Source: an uncultured Porphyromonadaceae bacterium (GTDB lineage Bacteria > Bacteroidota > Bacteroidia > Bacteroidales > Muribaculaceae). From it: a DNA stretch of 64,000 nucleotides. The notes under the pieces are model-generated. The model did not search any database, was not told the origin of the DNA, and was given only the letters and a program-made list of their open reading frames with translations. The translations under genes were made by a program, and so were the position numbers. The stretch lies in the NCBI GenBank assembly GCA_937989585.1, contig CALKRW010000036.1, forward strand, positions 1-64,000. Reading direction: 5' to 3'. Shown here piece by piece: positions 8,663-17,307 of the stretch (positions are counted from its first letter, which is position 1; each line of letters starts with the position of its first letter).

Positions 8663-8902
8663 TCATTCGCCGGCATATACATGTATTGTCGGCGACTCAA
8701 CATCTACTCCGAACTCCTTGGCTTTTGCAAGAATTGTACGTGCCAGCCGGGGTTTAAGATCTTCGGGACAATAACGGAAGTACGCTTCTGCGGCACGCAC
8801 GTGTGCGGCATCGGGCATTGGATATTCACGGCGTTCGGGCAGACCGAAGTCGCTGTCTGGAAGTTCATACTTCTTTTCGTCGTATGTAAGTCTGTCACTC
8901 AT
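8663..8902 (-). CDS. Small DUF6582-like protein
   Basis: The protein is 79 aa. The central motif FGLPERREYPMPDAAHVRAAEA is of the type R-K/E-Y-P-(I/M)-x-D-x-x-H-x-R-x-A found in small phage- and chromosome-encoded DUF6582-like proteins. The match is by memory of the pattern, and the function of the family is unknown. It is soluble, with no signal. It is convergent with the Cys-rich gene and 52 bp downstream of the next minus-strand gene. Confidence 0.65.
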   Translation of the reverse strand: MSDRLTYDEKKYELPDSDFGLPERREYPMPDAAHVRAAEAYFRYCPEDLKPRLARTILAKAKEFGVDVESPTIHVYAGE

Positions 8903-8953
8903 TGCTATTTTTTATTAGAGAGTCAGATAAAATTGGGGGTAATGTTGATTGGA

Positions 8954-9481
8954 CTACAGTCGAAGACGGAAGCCGCACTGGAATAGGCCTTGCGCGCCGA
9001 AACCGAGTTCTCCGAACATTGTGAATGACCTGCTGAGTCCTACTTCTGCACCGAGGGGGGATATCTGACCTGCGAAATAGGTCTTGTTGTATGCGTCGTA
9101 ACCGCGTGGCTGGAGGTGGGAGACAACAACTCCAACACCACCATGGGCATACAATGTCACGATGCGGTTGCGGTAATAATCATATTTTAGGTTAAGCATG
9201 AAAGCATGGTATGCAATGTGTGAACTTTTGGGTCCGGAAGTGCTTTGTGATGAGAATGTGTATGAGGGACCTAGGCGTAGGGATTTTTTAATACGGAAAT
9301 CAACGCCTGCGTTCAGGGCTCCCCACGCCGTGTTTAAATTGTTCCAGCCGTCATGGTTGTCGCAGGCATCCATCTGGGTGTAGGCTCCGTAGGAAGCGTA
9401 TATGGATGTTTCTGCCGAGGCTTTCTGCGCACCGAGGATTAATGCCGCGAGTGCAATCATGCAAAATAGATACTTTTTCAT
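8954..9481 (-). CDS. Outer-membrane beta-barrel protein (OmpA/OprF-like small barrel)
   Basis: The protein is 175 aa with a signal peptide (MKKYLFCMIALAALILGAQKASA). Alternating polar/aromatic strands follow, and it ends in FRLRL, a typical barrel C-terminus. The pattern GVDFRIKKSLRLGPSYTF...LMLNLKYDYYRNRIVTLYAHGG is that of an eight-stranded small porin-like barrel. Its role is unknown; it may be structural or adhesive. Confidence 0.75.
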   Translation of the reverse strand: MKKYLFCMIALAALILGAQKASAETSIYASYGAYTQMDACDNHDGWNNLNTAWGALNAGVDFRIKKSLRLGPSYTFSSQSTSGPKSSHIAYHAFMLNLKYDYYRNRIVTLYAHGGVGVVVSHLQPRGYDAYNKTYFAGQISPLGAEVGLSRSFTMFGELGFGAQGLFQCGFRLRL

Positions 9482-9737
9482 AATAGTAATGTTTTGAATT
9501 ATGTGAAATTTTGTAAATTATCAGAATTTTAATTAAAACATATGAACAATATTAAAAGTTCGAATGAAATTTTGCATGGCATGGCGAATAAGCCGAAGGA
9601 AATTAAATGGAGGCTTTTATCTATATTTAAATATGTATTATTCCCCATTTAGCATCAAAAAAAAGCGAGTTTGAGTTAAATAAAGTTAAATCCAAGAAAA
9701 TTTTTCCTCAAAATTATGTTGTATAACATAAAAATAC

Positions 9738-9814
9738 TAATTTTGCATCAGTTTTTCATGGTATTAGATTTAAGGTATGAAGATTATTCGTCGTGACGAC
9801 GGGTAATTTTTTTT
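9738..9814 (+). ncRNA. Candidate short terminated transcript with a 12-codon ORF
   Basis: A TAATTTTG -7 box (9738-9745) precedes a mini-ORF (9758-9796, 12 codons then TGA). Its last codons lie in a hairpin, CGTCG (9789-9793), loop TGA, CGACG (9797-9801), followed by eight T residues (9807-9814). This could be a small RNA or a leader/attenuator ahead of the TamL-like gene. The rest of the gene-free stretch 9482-9890 is AT-rich with no other supported feature. Confidence 0.35.
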
Positions 9815-9878
9815 ATGTATTTATGTTTGAGAATTGTCCCAGATGACATATATTGATTCCATATTATTAATTATTTCG

Positions 9879-9886
9879 TAACTTTG
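9879..9886 (+). promoter_or_regulatory. -7 box of the tamL-like gene
   Basis: TAACTTTG, a full TAnnTTTG match, predicts a transcript start near 9893. This favours ATG 9900 over the GTG at 9891. Confidence 0.5.
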
Positions 9887-9899
9887 TAGCGTGAACCGA

Positions 9900-12272
9900 A
9901 TGTTATTCCGCATACAAACTTTGTGTGGGACGATGTTTTCTGTCGTCGTCATGATGTTGTGCGCATGTTCCTCAACCAGACATGTCCCGGACGGGGAGAT
10001 GCTTTTGGACAAGGTGTCGATTGACGTAATAAATGATTCCACGGCAGACGAGCGCCTGACAGAACTTGACCTTGTAAACTACCTGCGTCAGCAGCCCAAT
10101 CACAAGGTACTCGGTTTTGCAAAACTTCAACTTGGGCTTTACTCTCTATCGGGTAAGGACTCCACGCGCTGGTATAACCGATGGCTACGGCGTATGGGTC
10201 AGCCTCCTGTGATTTATGATTCTACGCTTACTCAGGCATCCGAGCGGCAGTTGCGCACGGCATTGATCAACCGTGGATACATGCATCCGCTGGTTTCGGC
10301 GGATACTATGGCGCACCGAGACAAAAAACGCATGGAAGTGAGGTATAATGTACGTCCGGGACGCCGCCATGTCATATCGTCCCTTGCGATGGAATGTGAC
10401 GATCCTGCTATCGATTCTCTGCTTAGAACCGATTCGCTTGCAACGCTGATATCACCCGGCCAGCCATTCGACCGAAACCGTCTGGATGCCGAGCGCGATC
10501 GAATTTCCAGACTGCTTCGCGATAATGGCTATTACGCTTTCACGAAAGAATATGTCACCTTTGTCGCGGACACGGCGGCCATGTCCGAGGAAGTCGGTCT
10601 CGTGATGACCGTCCGACCGCCGTATGTCCGCCAGAGTAGCGACGTTTCTCCTGATGTGGTCATTGACCGTCATACTCCTTATTCGGTACGTAATGTCATT
10701 TTTGTCACAGACTACAACTCGCGCATGGGTTCTGAAGACATCATCGCCAGGCAGCGTGACACGGTGTATTACAAGAATATAGAGGTGCTCTACGGTCCGG
10801 ACAGGTATATACGTCCCTCTGTTCTTGAGGAAAATTGCAGCATAGTCCCCGGAAAGCCTTACAATGCCTCGGATGTTGACCGTACATATCAGGCACTGTC
10901 CAGACTCGGGATACTGCGTTTTATAAATATAGAGATGACGCCTGTCGCCACTATTGACGGCAGAATCTGGCTCGACTGCTATATCCTTCTTTCCAGAAAT
11001 AAGAAACAGTCTGTGTCAATCGAACTGGAGGGCACTAATTCCGAGGGCGATCTTGGATTCGGTGTGGGCCTTACCTACCAGCACCGCAATCTCGGCAAAG
11101 GCTCCGAGATGCTGACTGCTAAATTCCGTACCGCCTATGAGTCGCTTTCCGGCAAACTTGACGGTCTTATAAATAACCGCTATACGGAGTTTGCCGGCGA
11201 GGTCGGCATAACCTTCCCTAAGTTCAAGGCGCCATTGCTCAGCCGATCGTTCAAGCAGCGCATCAACGCGACGACAGAGTTCGCTGTCTCCGCCAACTAT
11301 CAGGAGAGGCCCGAATATACACGCGTAATTGCCGGAGCTGCATGGAAATACAAATGGAATGCTCAGGAGCGTGATTACAATGTACGTCGTACTTTCGATC
11401 TTATTGATGTCAACTACGTCTATCTGCCTCACTCGACCATCGACTTCATAGACCAGATAGCCCCGACCAATCCGTTGTTGCGTTACTCCTATGAAGATCA
11501 CTTCATAATGCGCATGGGATATACCTATTACCGGACCAACCGCCGTATTCCTACTGCAACGGTGTCGTCTTTCGCCATTCAGCCCTCAGTAACGACATTC
11601 CGTGCTTCGGGAGAGATTGCCGGCAACCTGCTGTATGCGTTTTCATCGGCTCTGGGACAGCACAAGTCCGACGGGGCATACAAAATCTTCGGCATACAGT
11701 ACGCACAGTATGCGAAGGGCGAACTTGACTTCACGCATACTGTCAATTTCAACTCGCGCAATGCGCTGGCATTCCACACCGGTTTCGGTATCGCCTATCC
11801 TTACGGCAACTCGCGCATGGTGCCGTTCGAGAAGCGTTTTTATGCCGGAGGTGCCAACTCGGTGCGCGGATGGAGTGCCCGCACCCTCGGACCAGGCCGT
11901 TACGACGCCAAGAATTCGGTGACCGACTTCATAAACCAGTGCGGCGATATCCGTTTCGACATCAATCTTGAATACAGGGCCAAACTTTTCTGGGTACTTG
12001 AAGGCGCGTTGTTTATCGATGCCGGCAACATATGGACAATAAAGAACTACGAGTCGCAGCCGGGTGGATTCTTCCGCTTCAGGAATTTCTATAAGGAGAT
12101 TGCGGCGGCATATGGTGTGGGCCTACGCATGGACTTCACATATTTCCTGCTGCGTCTTGACCTGGGCTTCAAGGCCCATAACCCGGCCATGAACCAGGAG
12201 GAATGGCCCATTGTTCATCCTAACTGGCATCGTGATGCCACGTTCCACTTCGCTGTCGGATATCCTTTCTGA
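9900..12272 (+). CDS. tamL: TamL-like lipoprotein/BamA-superfamily outer-membrane barrel
   Basis: The protein is about 790 aa. The N-terminus has a lipoprotein signal (hydrophobic run then LCACSS), immediately followed by the STRHVPDGEMLLDKV motif seen in Bacteroidetes TamL. POTRA-like repeats follow (roughly residues 40-370, for example VRNVIFVTDYNSRMG and GKPYNASDVDRTYQALSRLGILRFINIE). A C-terminal Omp85 barrel contains the conserved RFYAGGANSVRGWSARTLGPG motif and ends in F-A-V-G-Y-P-F. It is predicted to help insert outer-membrane proteins or lipids with an inner-membrane TamB partner, which is not in this window. It is followed after 33 bp by a HAD phosphatase, probably in one operon. 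Confidence 0.88.
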   Translation: MLFRIQTLCGTMFSVVVMMLCACSSTRHVPDGEMLLDKVSIDVINDSTADERLTELDLVNYLRQQPNHKVLGFAKLQLGLYSLSGKDSTRWYNRWLRRMGQPPVIYDSTLTQASERQLRTALINRGYMHPLVSADTMAHRDKKRMEVRYNVRPGRRHVISSLAMECDDPAIDSLLRTDSLATLISPGQPFDRNRLDAERDRISRLLRDNGYYAFTKEYVTFVADTAAMSEEVGLVMTVRPPYVRQSSDVSPDVVIDRHTPYSVRNVIFVTDYNSRMGSEDIIARQRDTVYYKNIEVLYGPDRYIRPSVLEENCSIVPGKPYNASDVDRTYQALSRLGILRFINIEMTPVATIDGRIWLDCYILLSRNKKQSVSIELEGTNSEGDLGFGVGLTYQHRNLGKGSEMLTAKFRTAYESLSGKLDGLINNRYTEFAGEVGITFPKFKAPLLSRSFKQRINATTEFAVSANYQERPEYTRVIAGAAWKYKWNAQERDYNVRRTFDLIDVNYVYLPHSTIDFIDQIAPTNPLLRYSYEDHFIMRMGYTYYRTNRRIPTATVSSFAIQPSVTTFRASGEIAGNLLYAFSSALGQHKSDGAYKIFGIQYAQYAKGELDFTHTVNFNSRNALAFHTGFGIAYPYGNSRMVPFEKRFYAGGANSVRGWSARTLGPGRYDAKNSVTDFINQCGDIRFDINLEYRAKLFWVLEGALFIDAGNIWTIKNYESQPGGFFRFRNFYKEIAAAYGVGLRMDFTYFLLRLDLGFKAHNPAMNQEEWPIVHPNWHRDATFHFAVGYPF

Positions 12273-12305
12273 CAGGATTGTTTGTTTACTAATATACGTT
12301 CGGTT

Positions 12306-12953
12306 ATGAAATCGCTTGTAATATTCGATCTTGACGGCACACTGCTCAACACTATAGCGGATCTTGCCGCGGCCACCAACCATGCTCTCAACGCAATGGG
12401 TTATCCGGTCCACTCGACTTCGGCCTACACGGCCATGGTGGGCAATGGCGTCACCAAACTGCTGGAGCGTGCGCTCCCTGTCGATGCACGCACAAATCGT
12501 ATTATAGAGGCAATGCGCATACATTTCCGTGACTACTACGACAGTCATTGCGCTGACGAGACTACTATCTATCCGGGCATCTGCGAACTGCTTGGCGAAC
12601 TGACCGGCCGTGGATTGCATTGTGCGGTTACGTCCAACAAGTATCAGGCGGCGGTTAGTACACTGATCACGCATTTCTTCCCTGATGTGCCATGGGTCGC
12701 GGTGTTGGGCCATAAGGATGGATTCCCGGTCAAACCGGATCCTTCGATAGTATTCGAGGCTCTCTCGATGTGTCCAACTCCAAAATCTGAAGTACTTTAT
12801 GTCGGCGACTCGGGGGTTGATATGGAAACAGCCCGACGCGCCTGTGTCGATTCTGCCGGCGTCACATGGGGCTTCCGCCCTCGCCAGGAACTTGTGGAAT
12901 ATCACGCAACACATATCGTATCAAACCCCGACGATATCTTATCTCTCCTTTAA
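12306..12953 (+). CDS. gph: HAD-family phosphatase, phosphoglycolate phosphatase-like
   Basis: The protein is 215 aa from ATG 12306 (an upstream TTG at 12282 would add eight unrelated residues). HAD motif I is IFDLDGTLLNT, motif II TSN in AVTSNKYQ, the Lys motif GHKDGFPVKPDPS, and motif IV YVGDSGVDMETA. The cap between motifs I and II is the alpha-helical C1 type of Gph. It probably dephosphorylates 2-phosphoglycolate or a related small phosphoester; the exact substrate is unproven. It is likely cotranscribed with the tamL-like gene. Confidence 0.85.
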   Translation: MKSLVIFDLDGTLLNTIADLAAATNHALNAMGYPVHSTSAYTAMVGNGVTKLLERALPVDARTNRIIEAMRIHFRDYYDSHCADETTIYPGICELLGELTGRGLHCAVTSNKYQAAVSTLITHFFPDVPWVAVLGHKDGFPVKPDPSIVFEALSMCPTPKSEVLYVGDSGVDMETARRACVDSAGVTWGFRPRQELVEYHATHIVSNPDDILSLL

Positions 12954-12990
12954 TAGCATTTTACCATCGGCAGTTGAGCCGTTAAATAAA

Positions 12991-13025
12991 GACCGAGGAG
13001 CGGCCAAGCCGGACGCTCCTCGGTC
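12991..13025. terminator. Bidirectional terminator between gph and rpiB
   Basis: A perfect 12-bp stem (GACCGAGGAGCG at 12991-13002 and CGCTCCTCGGTC at 13014-13025) with an 11-nt loop lies between convergent genes ending at 12953 (+) and 13046 (-). Confidence 0.75.
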
Positions 13026-13045
13026 TCATGGCTGTATTCCCCTCC

Positions 13046-13513
13046 TTACTCGCATTTGCATGATGATACAGGAATTTTTGATACACGGCGGCCGTGGCGT
13101 CCTCCTTCGAAATCGGTTGCGAAGAATACGTCCACACACTCCATGGCCAAAGCCGGCTCGATATAATTGCGCGGCATCACGAGAACATTCGCATCATTAT
13201 GGGCACGGGCATAGTGTGCCAGTTCGGGCGCCCAGCAGAGAGCGGCGCGCACACCCTGATGCTTGTTGAGAGTCATGGCGATGCCGTTGCCGGTAGAGCA
13301 GATGGCTATTGCCGGATAGACCTCGCCGGATTCAACAGCAAGAGCGCATGGATGGGCATAGTCTGGGTAATCGCACGAGTCAGATGAAAATGTACCGAAA
13401 TCCTTATACGGAATGTCATTGCTCTCCAGGTACCCCCTGACAATCTCCTTTAGCGGAAAACCTGCATGGTCGCAGCACAGTCCCACAGGGACATCTTTCT
13501 TAAGAATACTCAT
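13046..13513 (-). CDS. rpiB: Ribose-5-phosphate isomerase B
   Basis: The protein is 155 aa, the normal RpiB/LacAB length. Recognisable motifs are CDHAGFPLK near the N-terminus (substrate phosphate/base region), CSTGNGIAMTLNKHQGVRAALCW with the catalytic Cys and oxyanion loop, and HNDANVLVMP. It interconverts ribose 5-phosphate and ribulose 5-phosphate in the non-oxidative pentose phosphate pathway. It is a single gene reading toward gph. Confidence 0.93.
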   Translation of the reverse strand: MSILKKDVPVGLCCDHAGFPLKEIVRGYLESNDIPYKDFGTFSSDSCDYPDYAHPCALAVESGEVYPAIAICSTGNGIAMTLNKHQGVRAALCWAPELAHYARAHNDANVLVMPRNYIEPALAMECVDVFFATDFEGGRHGRRVSKIPVSSCKCE

Positions 13514-13706
13514 AAAATCGTAAAAGTTATATGTCGGTTAAGTAATAAATTCAAGTCAGACTCATTGCTGTTCAGGCTTTTGTCCGGCAATTAAAATATC
13601 TGTTTCGTGGCCTTGCACGGACATTAACGTTAAAAGCGTATCACAAAAATAATCAAAAAAAACAAAAAAAGTTCACCTGGAGCACGAATAATTCCAAAAA
13701 ATACAT

Positions 13707-13714
13707 TAACTTTG
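13707..13714 (+). promoter_or_regulatory. -7 box of the tRNA-Leu gene
   Basis: TAACTTTG matches TAnnTTTG and is followed by C. It lies 35 bp before the tRNA 5' end. No clear TTTG is present at the usual distance upstream. The rest of 13514-13748 shows an A-rich stretch only. Confidence 0.5.
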
Positions 13715-13748
13715 CACCTGTAATTCCGACACACGGAATAACACCTAT

Positions 13749-13829
13749 GCCCAGGTGGCGGAATGGTAGACGCGCTCGTTTCAGGTGCGAGTGCTGCGAG
13801 GCGTGCAGGTTCGAGTCCTGTTCTGGGCA
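13749..13829 (+). tRNA. tRNA-Leu, anticodon CAG
   Basis: An 81-nt cloverleaf. The acceptor stem pairs GCCCAGG (13749-13755) with TTCTGGGC ending at 13828 and discriminator A at 13829. The anticodon stem CTCGT/GCGAG encloses TTCAGGT with anticodon CAG at 13782-13784. There is a class II variable arm and a T-arm with GTTCGAGTCC. The CCA end is not encoded. The gene marks the junction between core genome and the conjugative element. Confidence 0.95.
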
Positions 13830-13835
13830 CAGATA

Positions 13836-13873
13836 AACCCCGTAACTGTCTGAAAATCAGCAGTCGCGGGGTT
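13836..13873 (+). terminator. Terminator of the tRNA-Leu gene
   Basis: AACCCCG (13836-13842) pairs with CGGGGTT (13867-13873), with an inner ACTG/CAGT stem, followed by a T-rich tract. Confidence 0.65.
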
Positions 13874-13969
13874 CCTCTTTTGTTTTTGTCTGAAAATTGT
13901 CTGAAATCACAAGTTCATCAGCCAAAAATTCAGACAATTTTTTTGTCTGAACACCGATTTTTGTCTGAA
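13848..13969. repeat. Cluster of GTCTGAA heptamers beside the tRNA
   Basis: GTCTGAA occurs at 13848, 13888, 13899, 13945 and 13963 and inverted (TTCAGAC) at 13929: six copies in 122 bp, most preceded by a T-run. The position next to a tRNA and ahead of a conjugative element fits arm-type integrase or excisionase sites. The rest of the gene-free stretch to 14160 shows nothing else I can name. Confidence 0.5.
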
Positions 13970-14160
13970 ACAGCTCTCCCCAAATGTTAAATATTGAGGC
14001 TCTAAAAATTTAACATCCGTTAAAATGTTAACGACAATGTTTCATTGAAGAACCCAATTTATCCAAGCTACCCCTACTATTTTTCCCTACTCCTATCTGA
14101 AAGGTTTCATAGGCGAACTTGCAAAGCTAAAAAAGTGTTTCTTTTCTATACACTCAGCCT

Positions 14161-14937
14161 ATGACACCGAAGACACTCTCATATTACGAAGGTGACATCT
14201 GTGCGAGAACGGCGTTTATTGAACCCTTCTGCACGGACTGGGATGCTGTGTCTCTATCCTCGCTCTCCACTCTCAAAGATTATCTTCTGAACCATTATCG
14301 AGACTTCAAGGAGATAATTATGAATCTTATCCACGACGGCGTTTTCAGTCATCGGCTTCTCAAGAATATTTACTTCTCACTGAAGAAATATTCCAGATGG
14401 TTCTTTGATTGGCAAGCTGTCATCGAGAAGCAATTTGAATCTGATGATGAGAATGTCCGGAGAAAAGCCAATGTGGCCACGGATCTCGTTTCTGTCATCG
14501 AGATTCTTTGGACACCCATCTTCAAAGATTTTGAATTCCTTTGCAATGCCCATTTGAATGGAGAATATCTAACGGCTTCCGAGCGTACTGCAATTCATAA
14601 AATGACAAAGGAGGAAGAACTGAGGCGTACAGAGACAAAAAAGCTTCTGAGTTCCATAGATGCGAACTCTGAGAACGACAGGATGAGAAAGTTCGACATT
14701 ATGTATGATGTGCTATCCGGTTTAGGCGGCAAGGACGCAGCGAAATATTTGGAGGCCGCATACAGACTGGGCTGGTTGGTTGACAAGCCGGCACACAATC
14801 TGCTACAGAAATATTGGGGAGTAACAGGCAATGCGCCGGCCATCAGCAATGCGTTCAGCGTGAAAAAGAAATCTGTCGGTGATGAAAAAATCATAAGCGC
14901 AGCGATGCATGAATTAGAGTATAAGCTCAAGGGATAA
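14161..14937 (+). CDS. Hypothetical protein at the left end of the conjugative element
   Basis: The protein is 258 aa, soluble, probably all-helical, with no signal peptide, membrane segment or motif I recognise. It has a charged middle (residues ~140-175) and ends in a Lys-rich stretch. It is the first gene after the tRNA and its repeat cluster. A 130-bp gap separates it from the next operon. It is not a recognisable relaxase: there is no HUH histidine triad and no Tyr-rich motif. Confidence 0.65.
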   Translation: MTPKTLSYYEGDICARTAFIEPFCTDWDAVSLSSLSTLKDYLLNHYRDFKEIIMNLIHDGVFSHRLLKNIYFSLKKYSRWFFDWQAVIEKQFESDDENVRRKANVATDLVSVIEILWTPIFKDFEFLCNAHLNGEYLTASERTAIHKMTKEEELRRTETKKLLSSIDANSENDRMRKFDIMYDVLSGLGGKDAAKYLEAAYRLGWLVDKPAHNLLQKYWGVTGNAPAISNAFSVKKKSVGDEKIISAAMHELEYKLKG

Positions 14938-15068
14938 AACGAGTTATCTTGAAAATGAATTTTAGTGAAAGTAAAACTTAGGTCAGTTCACCAGGTTTTA
15001 CTTTCTTTTTCTTTATGGGGGTATGTCTCCCCCTAATTTTGCGGCAGAAATATAAATATTTGCCGCAT

Positions 15069-15446
15069 ATGAAAAAGGATTTATACAGACGCATTGTCGA
15101 GGATCTCCGCATGAATACGGAGAATGCCTGGGAGACTATCAATACCCAGCCATGCGATGATATGCCTCCGGTGCTGATTCCTATTTCGTTGAAAACGCTC
15201 AACGAAATCATTGACCGTGCAGTCATCAGGACACTTGATGAAGTGGCCGTCATTGTCGACAAGATGAGCGAGATTCCTTCGCTATCCAGAGCCTCTGCGG
15301 CCAAGTTGCTTAAGAAGACACCCAAGACCCTGCGCGAATGGGAAGAAAGAGGGACACTCATCCCTGTATATATCGAGGGAAGCCCCTATTACCGGATGAG
15401 CGATATTCAGCAACTAAGTATAAAGAAAGGAGGGCGAAATGTGTGA
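15069..15446 (+). CDS. Helix-turn-helix (excisionase/MerR-type) DNA-binding protein
   Basis: The protein is 125 aa from ATG 15069; an in-frame ATG at 15015 would add an odd hydrophobic stretch. The C-terminal half is a winged HTH of the excisionase/MerR kind: LSRASAAKLLKKTPKTLREWEERG followed by a YYRMSDI segment. Proteins like this control excision or transcription in Bacteroidetes mobile elements. It begins a string of six overlapping or abutting genes (to 18666), so it may be the operon's own regulator. Confidence 0.75.
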   Translation: MKKDLYRRIVEDLRMNTENAWETINTQPCDDMPPVLIPISLKTLNEIIDRAVIRTLDEVAVIVDKMSEIPSLSRASAAKLLKKTPKTLREWEERGTLIPVYIEGSPYYRMSDIQQLSIKKGGRNV

Positions 15447-16197
15447 TTCCAACAGACATAACAGTCTCCTTGTTCTAAAGTGTGGGGAGCCTAAATTCCT
15501 ACATGGAAAAGGATGCCTTGTAAAAGAAAGCAATACATATCGTCAATGTGCTTTCCCCGAACAAAATATCGGGGAACATGAACAACATCCCACTACAGCG
15601 ATTGCCCCAGCAGACGTCAACCATGGTATGCAAACGTCTTGCGCACTTAAGCCGTCGGCTATCTCCGCAATTAGTGGCACTGACTCCAGCAACGGACACG
15701 TCTCTATGGCCTTCATGGAGAAATACCTGCGGATGCCAATGTCTCTTTATGCTATAGGAGACGCACTGACGACACTTCCCTCCCCACGAAAAAGGTTGTT
15801 CAACCTTATTCTGTCCGTTACCGGGTTAAAGCCTAATACTGTAAAGATGATTCTTTGTTCGACAGATTCCGGCTATACACCAAGCGACGAGGTTAAACGA
15901 TTTATTTCAAAAGCTTTAGGAAAGAGTGCCGAAATGCTATTCCCTGAGGATAGGAGGCGGGCCGGTTCGCTTGTCGACATATACAAAAGACTTTCCTCCA
16001 AGAAACTGGAATTACATTTATTCCTAAGCTTGCTATCCAAGCCTGCAAGGGCTTCGCCTAAGACCGTTAGACGATGGCTTGTCGAACGGAGAGTTCCTGA
16101 TACTGAAATCCGTGAGGATATTTCCAAGATCATAGGCGTGTCGATTTTACAACTTTTCCCTCCTGAGGGAAGCCAAAACAAAATCGACGATGAATAA
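15439..16197 (+). CDS. Element protein with two tandem HTH-like units
   Basis: The protein is 252 aa and overlaps the previous gene by 8 bases. The first ~95 residues look unstructured. The C-terminal part contains two aligned units (about residues 118-169 and 191-242) of the form F-x-L-x-L-S...P-x-T-V-x-x-x-L...P-x-x-x-I/V...I-x-K...S-x-x-x-L-F-P-x, that is, a duplicated helical DNA-binding-like fold. I know no named family. It may bind paired or iterated sites in the element's origin or promoter region. Confidence 0.65.
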   Translation: MCDSNRHNSLLVLKCGEPKFLHGKGCLVKESNTYRQCAFPEQNIGEHEQHPTTAIAPADVNHGMQTSCALKPSAISAISGTDSSNGHVSMAFMEKYLRMPMSLYAIGDALTTLPSPRKRLFNLILSVTGLKPNTVKMILCSTDSGYTPSDEVKRFISKALGKSAEMLFPEDRRRAGSLVDIYKRLSSKKLELHLFLSLLSKPARASPKTVRRWLVERRVPDTEIREDISKIIGVSILQLFPPEGSQNKIDDE

Positions 16198-16420
16198 TTT
16201 CAACATCACGCTCCGGCCCAACAAACTCTATACAGTTGAAGAGCTTCTCGACATCCTCTCAACAAGTCAGGAACAACTGCTCGTACTCGTAACCCGCCAC
16301 CACCTAAAATTTCTCGGTCAAGACAGCAATATGGTCTTCCGGGGAGAGACTATCAACGAATTCATAAACAAAAACGCATGTATACATCCGGCTGGATACC
16401 CTTCTACAGGGATGAACTGA
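16190..16420 (+). CDS. Small putative DNA-binding protein
   Basis: The protein is 76 aa and overlaps both neighbours (8 bases upstream, 43 downstream). The sequence YTVEELLDILSTSQEQL...FLGQDSNMVFRGETINEFI has the helix-turn-helix-plus-wing spacing of short HTH_17-type proteins, but the similarity is weak. Translational coupling within the replication block supports it being a real gene. Confidence 0.55.
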   Translation: MNNFNITLRPNKLYTVEELLDILSTSQEQLLVLVTRHHLKFLGQDSNMVFRGETINEFINKNACIHPAGYPSTGMN

Positions 16421-17307
16421 ACGACTCGCTCTTCGAGGATCCGAAATGGCTCCAGCGATGGCTTTGGCTATGCACACGGGCTGCCTACAAACCTTGCAGG
16501 CGGCTCGTGGGAGCCACTCATCGCGGTGTCGAAATTCAGCCGGGACAAATTGTGACTACAAAGGCATACCTCTGCCGGGCATGGGGAATCAATTTCCGTA
16601 CAGTTCAGACTTTCCTCGACGAGATGGAAAAACAAGGTCGCCTCACCTATTCCTATATAGACGGGAAGACCGAGGATTCAAAAGTCTCTAAAAAGTCAAC
16701 CAAATCCAATCTGGGTATCATAATCACTCTGCCTCTCCGATATGTCTTTCCTCCTAAAGCATCGGAAGGCATGACAGAGGTTAACTCACGGAATGAATCG
16801 GAAGACGAAATGCCATACGGAATGCAAGACCAAATACAGTCAGTTCTGCAAGATGACCTGCAATCCAATCTGCAACACGAAACGCGGAAAGAAGTGCAAG
16901 AGAAAGTGCATCCTAAACTGCAAACAAATAAAGAATATAAAAATAAAGAAATTTCTGTCTCAAAACGCGAGCGCGAAAATCAATTTTTTGAAGAATTAAA
17001 AAAATCAGAGATAACGCTCGATGAGTTTTGCATGAGTCTAAAGCCGATGAAAGGGAAAGAGGAAATGCTAGAGCTGGCCGAAGTCTTCTTCCTCAGGAGC
17101 GTCAGCACCGAAGACTTCCATCCTTCATTCAGCGAATTCAAGAAGCATTTCTTCAACTGGGCCAAGCAAGAAATTGAAAAAAGACGAACAACTCAAAAAA
17201 CCACACGATATGGACAACAAGAAAACGGAGCCGGGGCTCCAAAACGAGCAAGCGATCAGCGCCGAGGTACTGAGGCGCTTGAAAGAACTGCCGAAGACTA
17301 CGAATAG
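16378..17307 (+). CDS. Replisome organiser-like replication protein (winged helix)
   Basis: The protein is 309 aa. The N-terminal ~120 residues resemble the N-terminal domain of phage replisome organisers/DnaD-like proteins: SGWIPFYRDELNDSLFEDPKWLQRWLWL, then PGQIVTTKAYLCRAWGINFRTVQTFLDEMEKQG, a winged helix. A low-complexity Gln-rich linker follows (about 140-185) and then a helical C-terminal domain. With the two DnaC-like ATPases immediately downstream it probably marks an origin and loads the host helicase during replication of the element. Confidence 0.75.
   Translation: MYTSGWIPFYRDELNDSLFEDPKWLQRWLWLCTRAAYKPCRRLVGATHRGVEIQPGQIVTTKAYLCRAWGINFRTVQTFLDEMEKQGRLTYSYIDGKTEDSKVSKKSTKSNLGIIITLPLRYVFPPKASEGMTEVNSRNESEDEMPYGMQDQIQSVLQDDLQSNLQHETRKEVQEKVHPKLQTNKEYKNKEISVSKRERENQFFEELKKSEITLDEFCMSLKPMKGKEEMLELAEVFFLRSVSTEDFHPSFSEFKKHFFNWAKQEIEKRRTTQKTTRYGQQENGAGAPKRASDQRRGTEALERTAEDYE

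Noticed and set aside
12123..12914. 263-codon minus-strand frame
   Set aside because: Antisense to the end of the tamL-like gene and to gph; no recognisable motif or own start context.
13094..13387. 97-codon plus-strand frame
   Set aside because: Antisense to rpiB, whose active-site motifs are intact on the minus strand.
13848..13969. CRISPR array
   Set aside because: The repeated unit is only 7 bases with irregular spacing and one inverted copy; no cas genes in the window.
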